Positions 45,261 through 53,727 of a stretch of DNA of 64,000 nt are shown here, one piece after another. Origin of the DNA: Accumulibacter sp003538495 (GTDB lineage Bacteria > Pseudomonadota > Gammaproteobacteria > Burkholderiales > Rhodocyclaceae); assembly GCF_029255145.1 (NCBI RefSeq), contig NZ_JAPUVQ010000131.1, positions 37,135 through 101,134 on the forward strand. The letters run 5' to 3'. Below the pieces are notes generated by a model. That model saw only the letters and a list, made by a program, of their open reading frames with translations, was not told the DNA's origin and searched no databases. Every line of letters starts with the position of its first letter. The first letter of the stretch is position 1. Position numbers and translations under genes: made by a program.

Positions 45261-45641
45261 TGAAAACTCCGTGAAAGCGTTATGAAAGAACCCGGATCGA
45301 ACCAGACTGCCGCGCGCCAGCGCGCAATGGAGCACCACTTGGGGGCAATCGCAGCGATTTCAAGGCCCGCCGGCGAAGCCGGGAACCGCGCATCGGCTCC
45401 CTACGGTGCTGGCTCGCGAAGCCGTTCATCATTGGAAAATGATCGTCGGCGCCGACCTGCTCCGGTTACCGGACCTTCGCACGCACCGTGCCGGCAGTCA
45501 GTGCGGCCACGGTAAAGCAACCCGCGCGCGACTGAACCCCTTGCCCGGAAGCAATCCATGCGGAGCGAATTTAGCGCATAATATCATCTGTCTGAATTCT
45601 CGATAAAAAGGAAGCTCGGTAACTTTTTGGAAGCCTTGCCG
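45261..45641. other. Divergent region between htpG and patatin genes
   Basis: 381 bp with no supported gene. It contains the heat-shock promoter of htpG at 45337-45364. The part nearest the patatin gene (45568-45612) is clearly AT-richer (ATTTAGCGCATAATATCAT) and probably holds the rightward promoter, with CATAAT or TAATAT as the possible -10; no clear -35 at the right distance was found. Confidence 0.5.
45337..45364 (-). promoter_or_regulatory. Sigma-32 (heat-shock) promoter candidate for htpG
   Basis: On the minus strand CTTGAAA (45364-45358) is followed after 13 bases by CCCCAAGT (45344-45337). The heat-shock consensus is CTTGAAA, 11-17 bases, CCCCATNT, so the first box is perfect and the second differs at one position. 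It would give a 5' leader of about 70 bases before the htpG ATG. Confidence 0.7.
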
Positions 45642-46955
45642 ATGGAATCCAGCTCCGGCAACAAGCCCTTCCGCATCTTGTCGCTCGACGGCGGCGGCAC
45701 GTTTGCGTTGATTCAGGCAAAGGTGCTTGACGATCTTTTCCCGGGCGAGGATGGGCATCAGGTTCTCAGCCATTTTGACCTGGTGTCGGCGTGCTCGGGC
45801 GGGGCGATCGTCGCCGCAGCACTGATCGAGGGTTATGCGCCGCGTGAAATCTTCGGTCTGTTCGACAACCCGGTCAATCGCCACGAACTTTTCGGGCGCT
45901 TGCCCTGGTACCGGAGTCTATTGCAGTTGCTTACCGGTGTTCTTTCACCTTCGAGCCCGGTCGGCAAGCGTTTTTCCACCGACGGCAAGCTTGCATTCCT
46001 GCATCGCATACTGCCCGGGATGGGCAGCACCCCGCTGCAGGACCTGCACGGCATCCTCAACGCCAGTATCGCTTCGCTGCGGGCGCGGCGCGATGAAGCG
46101 AGCCGACCCCTGTCCTTCCTCTTTGTCACCTACGACTTCGATCGCGACCGGGCGCGCATGATGCGCAGCAATGTCGGCAGCCCGGCCGCCAGTTTTCCGC
46201 ACCGGCAGCAGCGCGCGACGCTGGCGCAAGCGGCGCATGCGTCAAGTACCGCACCGATCAACTGGTTTGACAAGCCGGCCGAATTTGACGGCTGTCGCTT
46301 CTGGGACGGCGCCATGACCGGCTACAACAATCCGGTGCTGGCGGGCGTTGTCGAGGCCATCGCCCTGGGTGTGCCGCGCCGCGACATCGGCGTGCTGTCG
46401 CTGGGCACCAGTACGGTCTTTCTGCCCGAACAGGGCACCCCAGGGATCCCGGATGCGCTCTGCCGGTCGCGCGCCAGAACCGGCTTCCTCCCTGAACTGG
46501 TCAAGGTCGGCAAGACGATCATCGCCGACCCCCCGGATGCGCACACCTTCATCGCCCACATGATGCTCGACGGCGGGCTGCCGCTCGACGTCTCGTGTTG
46601 CCCCTACACCGAAACCGCGGTCGTGCGCATGAATCCGGTGATTCAGCCGATCATCGACCGCGCGACAGGGGAGTGGACCGTTCCGGCCGGCTGGAGTATC
46701 GACGAGTTCCGGCGCATCGCCGAGATGGATATCTCGGCGAGCAGGCAAGACGACGTCGACTTGATCAAGCGGCTATGCGACGGGTGGTTGGGTGATGGCT
46801 GGCACAACCAGCCGGTCCGGGGTTGCGGGATCTGGGCATCGCCGCCTTCGCAGTCGCCCTCGCCCACCTCGCCGAGCACCGATCGTCTGTGCGAAATCGG
46901 CCATCGCTGGTACAGCGACGCCAGGGCGGCCTGGACCGCGCTGTCGGCTCAGTGA
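45642..46955 (+). CDS. Patatin-like phospholipase
   Basis: Encodes 437 residues from the ATG at 45642, chosen because GGAAG lies 8 bases upstream (a TTG at 45627 is the alternative). It has the patatin oxyanion loop LSLDGGGTFALI, the nucleophile elbow SACSGGAIV with Ser52, and the dyad Asp222 in FWDGAMTGYNNP. The usual GxSxG elbow is changed to AxSxG. The C-terminus is Ser/Pro-rich before a short helical end. Patatins release fatty acids from lipids; some serve as antiviral effectors, but no cyclic-nucleotide synthase or other defence gene is adjacent. The stop is 18 bp before a radical SAM gene, so they are likely co-transcribed. Confidence 0.88.
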   Translation: MESSSGNKPFRILSLDGGGTFALIQAKVLDDLFPGEDGHQVLSHFDLVSACSGGAIVAAALIEGYAPREIFGLFDNPVNRHELFGRLPWYRSLLQLLTGVLSPSSPVGKRFSTDGKLAFLHRILPGMGSTPLQDLHGILNASIASLRARRDEASRPLSFLFVTYDFDRDRARMMRSNVGSPAASFPHRQQRATLAQAAHASSTAPINWFDKPAEFDGCRFWDGAMTGYNNPVLAGVVEAIALGVPRRDIGVLSLGTSTVFLPEQGTPGIPDALCRSRARTGFLPELVKVGKTIIADPPDAHTFIAHMMLDGGLPLDVSCCPYTETAVVRMNPVIQPIIDRATGEWTVPAGWSIDEFRRIAEMDISASRQDDVDLIKRLCDGWLGDGWHNQPVRGCGIWASPPSQSPSPTSPSTDRLCEIGHRWYSDARAAWTALSAQ

Positions 46956-46973
46956 CAGCGGACTGAGCCCCTC

Positions 46974-48536
46974 ATGCCGAAGCCACGAATCCTGATCGTC
47001 AACTGCTATTCCGACAACCACCGCGGCGCAAGGGGGAACCCCTGGATTGTGCCGCAGTCGATTGCGCCAGCCGTACTGGCCGGAATGCTGGACCCGCCCC
47101 GCGTCGATATCCGGCTCGCCTGCGAGTTTCGCGACGGTCCTTTCGAGGATCTTCACGCGCTGCAATGGGCGGAGCTGCTGGTACTGACCGGCCTGAACCC
47201 GGCGTTCGACCGCATGAAGCAGGTGACGGCCTATGCCCGAGCGGTCAATCCGGGCATTGTCGTGGCGATGGGTGGGCCTTTGGCGCGGATGCTGCCGAAT
47301 CTCAGCCAGCGCTACTTCGATTTCGTCTGCGGCGACGATGTCGAGCAGCTGGTAGCGGTCGTCGATGCCGTCTTTGGCCCGGGGCACGCCGCCGAAACGC
47401 CGATTCCGCGCCACGATCTGTTGCCCGCGAGTCGCATCATTGGCTACGCCGAATCGTCCCGCAACTGCAACTTTCGCTGCAGCTTTTGCTCCATGACCGC
47501 CGAAGACCGCAAATTCATGGCCTACGACCTTGCCGCTGTGCGCCGGCAGATCGAAGCCCTTGGCTACCGCCAGTGTGTGATGTTCCTCGACCAGAACTTC
47601 TTTGGCGGACCGCGCGCTTACTTCAAGGCGCGCATGGCCCTCCTGAAGGAGTTGTTCGAGCAACGAAGGTTCGGCGGCTGGGCGGCGCTGGTGACCGCCG
47701 ATTTCTTCACCGACGCCGACAACCTCGCGCTGGCACGCGAATCCGGCTGCATCGGCTTTTTTAGCGGCGTCGAATCGTTCAGCCGCGCGCAGGTCACTGC
47801 CTTCAACAAGAAACAGAATCTGCTGCTGCCACAGGAGGAAACAATCGCTTCCTGTCTGCAGGCCGGTCTGGTCTTTCACTACGGCCTGATCTTTGACCTG
47901 GCTGACCAGACCATCGACGAAGTGCTGGCGGAAACCGAATTCATCGTCGCCAACCCGCGCATCACCCTGCCGAGCTTCCTCAGTTTTGCCATCCCGCTGC
48001 TGGGCACGCCGCTGTTCGGCAACAGGCTGCGCGAGGGGCTGTTCCTGCCGAACGTCAGGCTGCGCGACATGGATGGGCGATCGCTGCTATGTCACCCTCT
48101 GGACTCCGTCGAGAAGGCCGTCGCCTTTGCGGCGCTGATGGATAAAGGGCTGATGTCAAAGCGCAAATTGGCAGCGCATGCGTGGGGATTCTGGCGCCGC
48201 TATGGCGCCACGCTGTCCGGCTGGGGACTGTTGAGCGGCCTAGGAAATGCCTGGGCGATGAGCTACCCGCGTTTCGGCAGCAATGGTCGCGACGGCATCC
48301 GGCCCGGCCGGGACGGCTGCCGCAGCTACCTTGCCGGCCGCGAACCGCTGGGGTCGCTGTATCGTCCACGGATCAGGATTCCCGAACGCTACCGCGCGCA
48401 TTTCGAGCCGCTATGCGTCACCGGTCCCGATGGCGAGCTGCACGACGACCTGCTTGACGACGCCGCCCGCCTGCTCCACCCGGTCAGCGGCGAAACGGCG
48501 ACCATTCCCACCTATAATGCGGTCGCAGTGCCCTGA
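46974..48536 (+). CDS. Radical SAM protein of the B12-binding-domain type
   Basis: Encodes 520 residues. The first ~140 residues form a Rossmann-like domain (ILIVNCYSDN, ELLVLTGLNP, GIVVAMGGPLARML) like the cobalamin-binding part of class B radical SAM enzymes, but no full DxHxxG motif is seen. The cluster motif is CNFRCSFC with Cys165, Cys169 and Cys172, followed by the barrel (VMFLDQNFFGG, GCIGFFSGVESF, HYGLIFDL). The ~130 C-terminal residues are unassigned. Relatives methylate or rearrange unreactive carbons, for example in hopanoids or antibiotics. The patatin gene upstream suggests a lipid-linked substrate, which is inference. The exact reaction is unknown. Confidence 0.87.
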   Translation: MPKPRILIVNCYSDNHRGARGNPWIVPQSIAPAVLAGMLDPPRVDIRLACEFRDGPFEDLHALQWAELLVLTGLNPAFDRMKQVTAYARAVNPGIVVAMGGPLARMLPNLSQRYFDFVCGDDVEQLVAVVDAVFGPGHAAETPIPRHDLLPASRIIGYAESSRNCNFRCSFCSMTAEDRKFMAYDLAAVRRQIEALGYRQCVMFLDQNFFGGPRAYFKARMALLKELFEQRRFGGWAALVTADFFTDADNLALARESGCIGFFSGVESFSRAQVTAFNKKQNLLLPQEETIASCLQAGLVFHYGLIFDLADQTIDEVLAETEFIVANPRITLPSFLSFAIPLLGTPLFGNRLREGLFLPNVRLRDMDGRSLLCHPLDSVEKAVAFAALMDKGLMSKRKLAAHAWGFWRRYGATLSGWGLLSGLGNAWAMSYPRFGSNGRDGIRPGRDGCRSYLAGREPLGSLYRPRIRIPERYRAHFEPLCVTGPDGELHDDLLDDAARLLHPVSGETATIPTYNAVAVP

Positions 48537-48577
48537 CCCGAGCAGGTTCCAGGCGACTCCGGCGACAGGGAGCGTGG

Positions 48578-48598
48578 ATGCCGACAAACTACGGATGA
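48578..48598 (+). CDS. Possible 6-codon leader overlapping the GGDEF-EAL start
   Basis: ATG at 48578, placed 5 bases after GGGAG, encodes MPTNYG and stops with TGA at 48596-48598, overlapping the ATG at 48595 (ATGA). The strong ribosome site serves this tiny frame better than the large gene, which suggests coupled translation, or else that the large gene starts at an in-frame GTG at 48574. Confidence 0.25.
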   Translation: MPTNYG

Positions 48599-51492
48599 CG
48601 CGTGTGATGACCAAGCGGCTTTTCAAAGGTCTGGTGCTCCTGGTACTGATCGCCCTGATGCTTCCGGGCGCCTCGCCGAAGACCAATATCTTCTCGGCGG
48701 GATTGACCCCTTTGTGGGATGCGCCGCAGGGTCCCGGCCGGTCGAACGAGGCGAGCCGCTGGCTGACCCAGATCCGCGACTCGGTGTCGCTGCCGCGCGC
48801 GGGTTGCGCGACGCTGGAGTTGCCGGACCTGTCCCTGACCAAGCCAGCCCGCGCCTTCCAGATCAAGGTCGCGCGCGACCAGTTCCGGTCCGGATCGCCG
48901 ATCATCTACCTGCAGGAACCGATCGCCGAGTTCTTCATAGTCATCGCCACCGATGTCAATGGCTGCCCCTGGTTGTCCATTTCCGGTCGCGGCTTGCCGT
49001 TCGCCCACCGCGACATCGTCAGCCCGTTTCCTTATGCGCGTCTTCCCGCGTTGGCCGAAGGCGCGCCAATCACGGCGATCGTCCAGGACTACAAGGCCAT
49101 TCGTCCGTGGATCATGCTCGCCAGCGAGACCAGCTTCGTGCGCGACAACACCGTGCTGTGGGTCGGCCTGGGAGGCTACAGCGGCATTCTGCTGATGATG
49201 ATCATCGTCGCCATCGGCTTCGACGCCTACGCCGGCAGCCGGGTCGCATTGGCCTACGCCTTCTATTGTTTCGCGCTGCAGGTCTGGCTGGTGCAGAATT
49301 TCGGCATCGGCTCCGCTTTCGTTCCGTTCTGGCCTGGCCCGCACTACTTTCCGATCCTGCAGGCGGTCTCGGTGGCGGGCGTGGTGCTCGGTATCGGCTT
49401 CGCGGTGCTGGAGTTCCTGCAGCTTCGCGGGCGGGTGCGCGCGGCAATTGGCGGCTTTGTCGTGCTCAGCGCGTTCTTCTTCCTCGCTTCGGCCTGGCAG
49501 CCCGCCGGTTACCGTGCCGGCGCAGCCGTTCTCTTCGTCCTTGCGCTGGCCACCATCGTGCTGCTCGTCAAGGGCGTTTTCAGGGGCGATACCTCGATCA
49601 GGCTGTTCACCCTGGGGCTGGGCGCGACCATGGTCGGCGGCGGGGTGCAGGCTTTTTCGGTAATCGGTAGCGGCGTCGAGGTCAGCCGCATGGCGGCATT
49701 CGCCTTTCCGATCGGCAGCCTGTTGCAGGCCGCTTTCTGGCTCGCGGCACTGATCATCCGGCTGCGCAGCGAGCATCGCGAATTGCACGAACTCGAAGGA
49801 AAACAGGCGGCGATCATGTGGGCGACACCGGACTTGATCCTGGTCATCGATCGGCAAGGAATCTGCCTCGACTACAAACAGCCTTACGCTACCCGATTCT
49901 TCGTCGCCGAAGGAGATCTGCTCGGCAAGAACGTCTCCGCCGTTCTGCCGGCCGACACGGCAAGCACCATCCAGCAGGGTATCGAGGACGCGCTGCTGCG
50001 TGGCGATCTGCAATCGGTGTTCGTCGAGCTGCCGGTGGATGGCAGCATCCACCACTACGAGGCGCGCATCGCGCCAAACGGACCCAACAGGGTGGTCATC
50101 GTGGTGCGCGACATCACGCTCCAGAAGCACAACGAGGAAAAAATCCGTCGCCTGGCCTATTTCGACACGCTGACCGGCTTGCCGAACCGCCAGAGCTTTC
50201 TCGAGCGCCTCGACCGCGAATTGCTGCGTGCGCGGCGGACGAATCGGGGCATGGCGCTGCTGTTTCTCGATCTCGACGGCTTCAAGCGCATCAACGACAC
50301 GCTTGGGCACAGTGCCGGCGACGCCCTGCTGCAGACAGTCGCCGACCGCCTGCAGGGACAACTGCGCGCCGGTGCCTTCATTGCCCGGCCGGCACTCGAC
50401 GAATCAGGCCTGCATTTCGCACGCCTTGGCGGTGACGAGTTCACCGTCGTCCTGCCCGATGTCGACACCGCCGAGACCGCCTGCATGGTCGCACAGCGGA
50501 TCCAGACGGTGCTTGGACGACCGGCTCTGATCGGCGAACAGGAGATCACGATAACGTCGAGTATCGGCATCGCGCTTTTCCCCGACGACGGCGACGACGC
50601 CGCGATGCTGCTCAAGCACGCGGATACCGCGATGTACTACGCCAAGGAGCAGGGGCGCAATAACTGGCAGCTGTACGAGCGCACTCTGACCGCCCGGACG
50701 ACGGCGCGGCTGGCCCTTGAGGGCGATATTCGCAAGGGCCTCGAACGGGGCGAATTTCGTCTGTTCTACCAGCCGCAGGTAAGCGCCAACGATGGTGCGG
50801 TGGTCGGCATCGAGGCGCTGATTCGCTGGCAGCACCCGCAACGGGGCTTGGTGTCGCCGGGAGGGTTCATCGCCGTTGCGGAAGAAAGCGGCCTGATCGT
50901 GCCGATCGGCGAATGGGTGCTAAATGCCGCCTGCAGTCAGGTGCGGCAATGGCAGCGCGGCGGCATCTCGGTACCGCGGGTGGCGGTGAACGTTTCGGCA
51001 CGCCAGCTTGGTGCCGCGGATTTCCTGGACAGCGTTGCGGCGATCATCGCCGCCACGGGCATCGCGGCAGAGGTGCTCGAACTCGAGTTGACCGAAAGCA
51101 TCCTGATGGATCCGGAGGCCAAACGAATCAAGGAGCTGTTTCACCTGCGCGCAATGGGAGTGCACTTCTCGATCGACGACTTCGGCACCGGCTACTCGTC
51201 GCTGTCGTACATCAAGCGCTTCCCGATCGGCACCCTGAAGATCGATCAGAGTTTCGTCCACGGCCTGCCGCAGAATGCCGACGATGCAGGGATCACCACG
51301 GCGATCATCTCCATGGCCCGCAGCCTCGATCTCGATGTCATTGCGGAAGGCGTGGAAACCAGAGAACAACTCGCCTTTCTGCAGCGTGCGCACTGCCCGA
51401 AGCTGCAGGGCTACCTGTTCAGCCGCCCACTGCCGCCAGATGAGATGGAAGCTGTCCTGCGTCGCGGCCGCATCGACCTGCCCGCAAGATGA
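48595..51492 (+). CDS. Membrane-bound PAS-GGDEF-EAL cyclic-di-GMP enzyme
   Basis: Encodes 965 residues. A signal-like helix at ~8-26 is followed by a ~160-residue periplasmic domain, then about seven hydrophobic helices at ~195-400 (7TM-type sensor layout), a PAS domain (~425-530), GGDEF (ARLGGDEFTVVLP, motif intact) and EAL (IEALIRWQHP, ELTESILM, DDFGTGYSS, KIDQSFV, AEGVET, all intact). Both synthesis and hydrolysis of cyclic-di-GMP are therefore possible. Start candidates are GTG 48574 and ATGs at 48595 and 48607; 48595 is favoured by the overlap with a short leader. The last residues lie in a 49-bp tandem duplication that creates the present stop. Confidence 0.92.
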   Translation: MTRVMTKRLFKGLVLLVLIALMLPGASPKTNIFSAGLTPLWDAPQGPGRSNEASRWLTQIRDSVSLPRAGCATLELPDLSLTKPARAFQIKVARDQFRSGSPIIYLQEPIAEFFIVIATDVNGCPWLSISGRGLPFAHRDIVSPFPYARLPALAEGAPITAIVQDYKAIRPWIMLASETSFVRDNTVLWVGLGGYSGILLMMIIVAIGFDAYAGSRVALAYAFYCFALQVWLVQNFGIGSAFVPFWPGPHYFPILQAVSVAGVVLGIGFAVLEFLQLRGRVRAAIGGFVVLSAFFFLASAWQPAGYRAGAAVLFVLALATIVLLVKGVFRGDTSIRLFTLGLGATMVGGGVQAFSVIGSGVEVSRMAAFAFPIGSLLQAAFWLAALIIRLRSEHRELHELEGKQAAIMWATPDLILVIDRQGICLDYKQPYATRFFVAEGDLLGKNVSAVLPADTASTIQQGIEDALLRGDLQSVFVELPVDGSIHHYEARIAPNGPNRVVIVVRDITLQKHNEEKIRRLAYFDTLTGLPNRQSFLERLDRELLRARRTNRGMALLFLDLDGFKRINDTLGHSAGDALLQTVADRLQGQLRAGAFIARPALDESGLHFARLGGDEFTVVLPDVDTAETACMVAQRIQTVLGRPALIGEQEITITSSIGIALFPDDGDDAAMLLKHADTAMYYAKEQGRNNWQLYERTLTARTTARLALEGDIRKGLERGEFRLFYQPQVSANDGAVVGIEALIRWQHPQRGLVSPGGFIAVAEESGLIVPIGEWVLNAACSQVRQWQRGGISVPRVAVNVSARQLGAADFLDSVAAIIAATGIAAEVLELELTESILMDPEAKRIKELFHLRAMGVHFSIDDFGTGYSSLSYIKRFPIGTLKIDQSFVHGLPQNADDAGITTAIISMARSLDLDVIAEGVETREQLAFLQRAHCPKLQGYLFSRPLPPDEMEAVLRRGRIDLPAR

Positions 51493-51535
51493 GATGCAAG
51501 CTCTCCTGCGTCGCAGCCGCATCGACCTGCCCGCC
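51438..51535 (+). repeat. 49-bp direct tandem duplication at the end of the GGDEF-EAL gene
   Basis: Positions 51438-51486 and 51487-51535 are two adjacent copies differing at about four positions. Because 49 is not a multiple of 3, reading from copy 1 into copy 2 hits TGA at 51490-51492. In the original frame copy 2 would read DEMQALLRRSRIDLPARFAGE and stop at 51553, so the duplication has shortened the protein tail slightly. Confidence 0.9.
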
Positions 51536-51584
51536 AGATTCGCCGGAGAATGAGCCAGACCGCGCACCAGCTGGACCGCCGCAC

Positions 51585-52163
51585 TCAGTCGTCGATTGCC
51601 CGATAAGCCACTTCGACGACGTCGACCGTACGGCTGCCCGCCGGACTCTGAAAGCGCACCGTGTCGCCCGCCCGCGCCTTGAGCAAGGCGCGCGCCAATG
51701 GCGACACCCAACTGACCCGCCCGCGCGCGAAGTCGGTTTCATCGACGCCGACGATCCGGTAGGTCTGCTCGTTTCCCTGCTCGTCACAGATCGTCACCGT
51801 CGCCCCGAAGAACACCTGCTCGGTGCCCGCGCGGCCAGCCGGATCGACGATCTCGGCGAGATCGAGACGTTTGGTCAGGAAACGAATCCGTCGGTCGATC
51901 TCGCGCAGCCGCCGCTTGCCGTAGATGTAGTCGGCGTTCTCGGAGCGGTCGCCGTTCGACGCCGCCCACTGGACGACACTGACCAGCTGTGGCCGCTCGA
52001 CACGCAGCAGTTGCTCGACTTCCGCCCTGATCCGCGCGTGCCCGGCCGGGGTAATGTAGTTGCGCGTCCCCGCCGGCAGCCGGAACGAAGGATCGAGGCC
52101 CCTGCCGTGGTCTTCGTCATCCTCGTCGTCAGCCGCCGACTCCATCGTCAATGCCTTGCTCAT
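51585..52163 (-). CDS. greB: Transcription elongation factor GreB
   Basis: Encodes 192 residues. The core matches GreA/GreB: NYITPAGHARIRAEVEQLL, then ASNGDRSENADYIYGKRRLREIDRRIRFL (given here in parts) with the acidic DRSENADY loop at the tip, and the C-terminal domain (FFGATVTI, WVSPLARALLKARAGD). GreB enters the RNA polymerase channel and stimulates cleavage of backtracked RNA. It is longer than the usual ~160 residues because of an N-terminal extension of ~30 residues with an acidic run (DDEDDED). The ATG at 52163 has GGAAG upstream; starting at the Met seven codons later would not remove the extension. It converges with the GGDEF-EAL gene. Confidence 0.93.
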   Translation of the reverse strand: MSKALTMESAADDEDDEDHGRGLDPSFRLPAGTRNYITPAGHARIRAEVEQLLRVERPQLVSVVQWAASNGDRSENADYIYGKRRLREIDRRIRFLTKRLDLAEIVDPAGRAGTEQVFFGATVTICDEQGNEQTYRIVGVDETDFARGRVSWVSPLARALLKARAGDTVRFQSPAGSRTVDVVEVAYRAIDD

Positions 52164-52210
52164 GCTGCTTCCGCAAAGGGAACTGGCAAACCGGGAAAAT
52201 CCAAAGCAAA

Positions 52211-52236
52211 CGGCGCAGGTCTGGAAACCTGCGCCG
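52211..52236 (-). terminator. Terminator after the small hypothetical gene
   Basis: A perfect 10-bp stem (CGGCGCAGGT/ACCTGCGCCG) with a 6-nt loop lies 21 bases after the stop of the leftward gene and is followed in that direction by TTTGCTTTGG. It also precedes greB, so greB probably has its own promoter. Confidence 0.7.
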
Positions 52237-52257
52237 CAATCCAGACCCCGGCAGCGA

Positions 52258-52578
52258 TCAGTAGCCGATATTGAAAGCGGCGATGTCGATGCGCACCGTG
52301 TCGCGCCCCAAAGCCAGCGCCGTGTAGCGGGCGAAGCGCGTCGCCCAGTCCTGCCGGTCGACAAAGCGCTGCTCGCCACCGTAGCGCGCGACATGGAGGA
52401 TCTTGTCGATGATCAGGACCTTGCCCATCGGGTTGCTCGGTTCGCATTCGAGGTCGGCAAACTCCTTGTCAAACCAACGGCGCGCTTCTTCGGGAGACCC
52501 TGCAGCCAGTTCGGTATGGGGAAACTTGAACTCATACTCCCTGTCCCGCCCAAACGAAACGATAATGTGATAAACCAT
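52258..52578 (-). CDS. Hypothetical 106-residue protein
   Basis: A GGGAGGAGG ribosome site directly precedes the ATG at 52578 and a good terminator follows the stop, so this is very likely a real gene. The protein begins MVYHIIVSFGRDREYEFKFP and ends with a hydrophobic, beta-like segment (VRIDIAAFNIGY). It has a balanced charge, no signal peptide, no cysteines except one (ECEPSNP), and no motif I recognise. It is divergent from azlC with a 67-bp gap. The function is unknown. Confidence 0.75.
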   Translation of the reverse strand: MVYHIIVSFGRDREYEFKFPHTELAAGSPEEARRWFDKEFADLECEPSNPMGKVLIIDKILHVARYGGEQRFVDRQDWATRFARYTALALGRDTVRIDIAAFNIGY

Positions 52579-52645
52579 CTGCCTCCTCCCGGCGGTATTT
52601 CCAAACAACAATTTGACCCCGTATTCTATTCGCAAAAGGCAGCCG

Positions 52646-53347
52646 ATGCGGCAAGTCCCGAACGCGCGCAGCGAGTTTACCACCGGCGCCCGCGCCTTTG
52701 TTCCGCTGAGCATGAGCATCATACCTTTTGGCGTCGTTTGTGGCGCAGCGGCGAGCACCGCGGGGATGACGCCGCTGCAGGCGCTGGCCATGAGCTGGGT
52801 GATCTTCGCCGGCTCGGCGCAGATCGCCGCCACCCAGCTCTTTGCCGGCGGCGCGCCACTGCTGGTCATTCTCGCCACCGGGGCGATCGTCAACCTGCGC
52901 TTCCTGATGTACGGCGCGTCGCTGGCGCAGCACTTCCGCTCGCTCGGCCGCCGCTGGCAAGTGACCATCGCCTACCTGCTGACCGATCAGGCCTATGCGC
53001 TGACGGTGGTACACAGCACGCAGCACCCCGAACGGCAGGACCACCTGCACTGGTTCTACCTCGGCCTGGCCGGAGCGACCTGGGCTTCGTGGCAGCTGGC
53101 GACGATCGCCGGCATCCTGCTCGGCAGTCTGGTGCCGCCGAGCTGGTCGCTGGATTTCATCGTCCCGCTGACCTTCATCGCGATGGTCGTGCCACTGCTC
53201 GGCGACCGCGCGATGAGCCTGGCGGCGGCGGCCGGCGGTCTGGCATCGGTGCTGCTGGTGCTGCCGTTGAAGCTCAACCTGATCGGCGCCGCGCTGATCG
53301 GCGTCGCGGTCGGCCTGAGCGCGGAAAAATTGCGGGTGGAAGCGTGA
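52646..53347 (+). CDS. azlC: AzlC family branched-chain amino acid permease
   Basis: Encodes 233 residues of the LIV-E type exporter large subunit. The N-terminal FVPLSMSIIPFGVVCGAAAS-type region (read as PLSMSIIPFGVVCG), SWVIFAGSAQIAATQL and NLRFLMYGASLAQHF are characteristic. Several hydrophobic helices span the length. With AzlD it forms an exporter of valine, leucine, isoleucine or analogues. AAAAGG precedes the ATG at 52646; an in-frame start at 52613 is less likely. Its TGA overlaps the GTG of azlD. Confidence 0.92.
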   Translation: MRQVPNARSEFTTGARAFVPLSMSIIPFGVVCGAAASTAGMTPLQALAMSWVIFAGSAQIAATQLFAGGAPLLVILATGAIVNLRFLMYGASLAQHFRSLGRRWQVTIAYLLTDQAYALTVVHSTQHPERQDHLHWFYLGLAGATWASWQLATIAGILLGSLVPPSWSLDFIVPLTFIAMVVPLLGDRAMSLAAAAGGLASVLLVLPLKLNLIGAALIGVAVGLSAEKLRVEA

Positions 53348-53694
53348 GTACCGTCGGCAGCGGGCCGACCGGCGACTTGTTGGTCTGGTCGATGATCATC
53401 GGCATCGGCGCCGCCACCTTCGTCATCCGCCTAGCGCCGATCGCCCTGCTCGCCCACCTCGAACTGCCGCGATGGCTCAAACAGGCCCTGCGTTACGTTC
53501 CGCCAGCCGTGATGGCGGCGATCATCGCCCCGCCGTTGTTTTTTGCCGGTGGCGGGCCTACCATGAGCCCAGACCTGCCGCGCGTCGCGGCCGCCACGTT
53601 GGCGGCGCTGATCGCGTGGCGAACGCGCAGCACCTTGTGGACGGTCGTTGTCGGCATGCTCGCCCTGTGGGGTCTGCAAGCCGTGCTCGGCTAA
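53344..53694 (+). CDS. azlD: AzlD family branched-chain amino acid transport subunit
   Basis: Encodes 116 residues with four hydrophobic segments, the small partner of AzlC. The pattern MIIGIGAATFVIRLAPIALL, LRYVPPAVMAAIIAPPLFF and the final TLWTVVVGMLALWGLQ are typical. The GTG at 53344 overlaps the azlC stop (GTGA), showing translational coupling, so the two subunits should be made together. Confidence 0.92.
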   Translation: MSTVGSGPTGDLLVWSMIIGIGAATFVIRLAPIALLAHLELPRWLKQALRYVPPAVMAAIIAPPLFFAGGGPTMSPDLPRVAAATLAALIAWRTRSTLWTVVVGMLALWGLQAVLG

Positions 53695-53727
53695 GCCACT
53701 CACCAACCTACCGATAGGCCCCCGACC

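Noticed and set aside
45642..46955. Patatin as the effector of a CBASS anti-phage system
   Set aside because: Patatins such as CapV act in CBASS, but no cGAS-like nucleotidyltransferase or accessory Cap gene is adjacent; the neighbours are a radical SAM protein and htpG.
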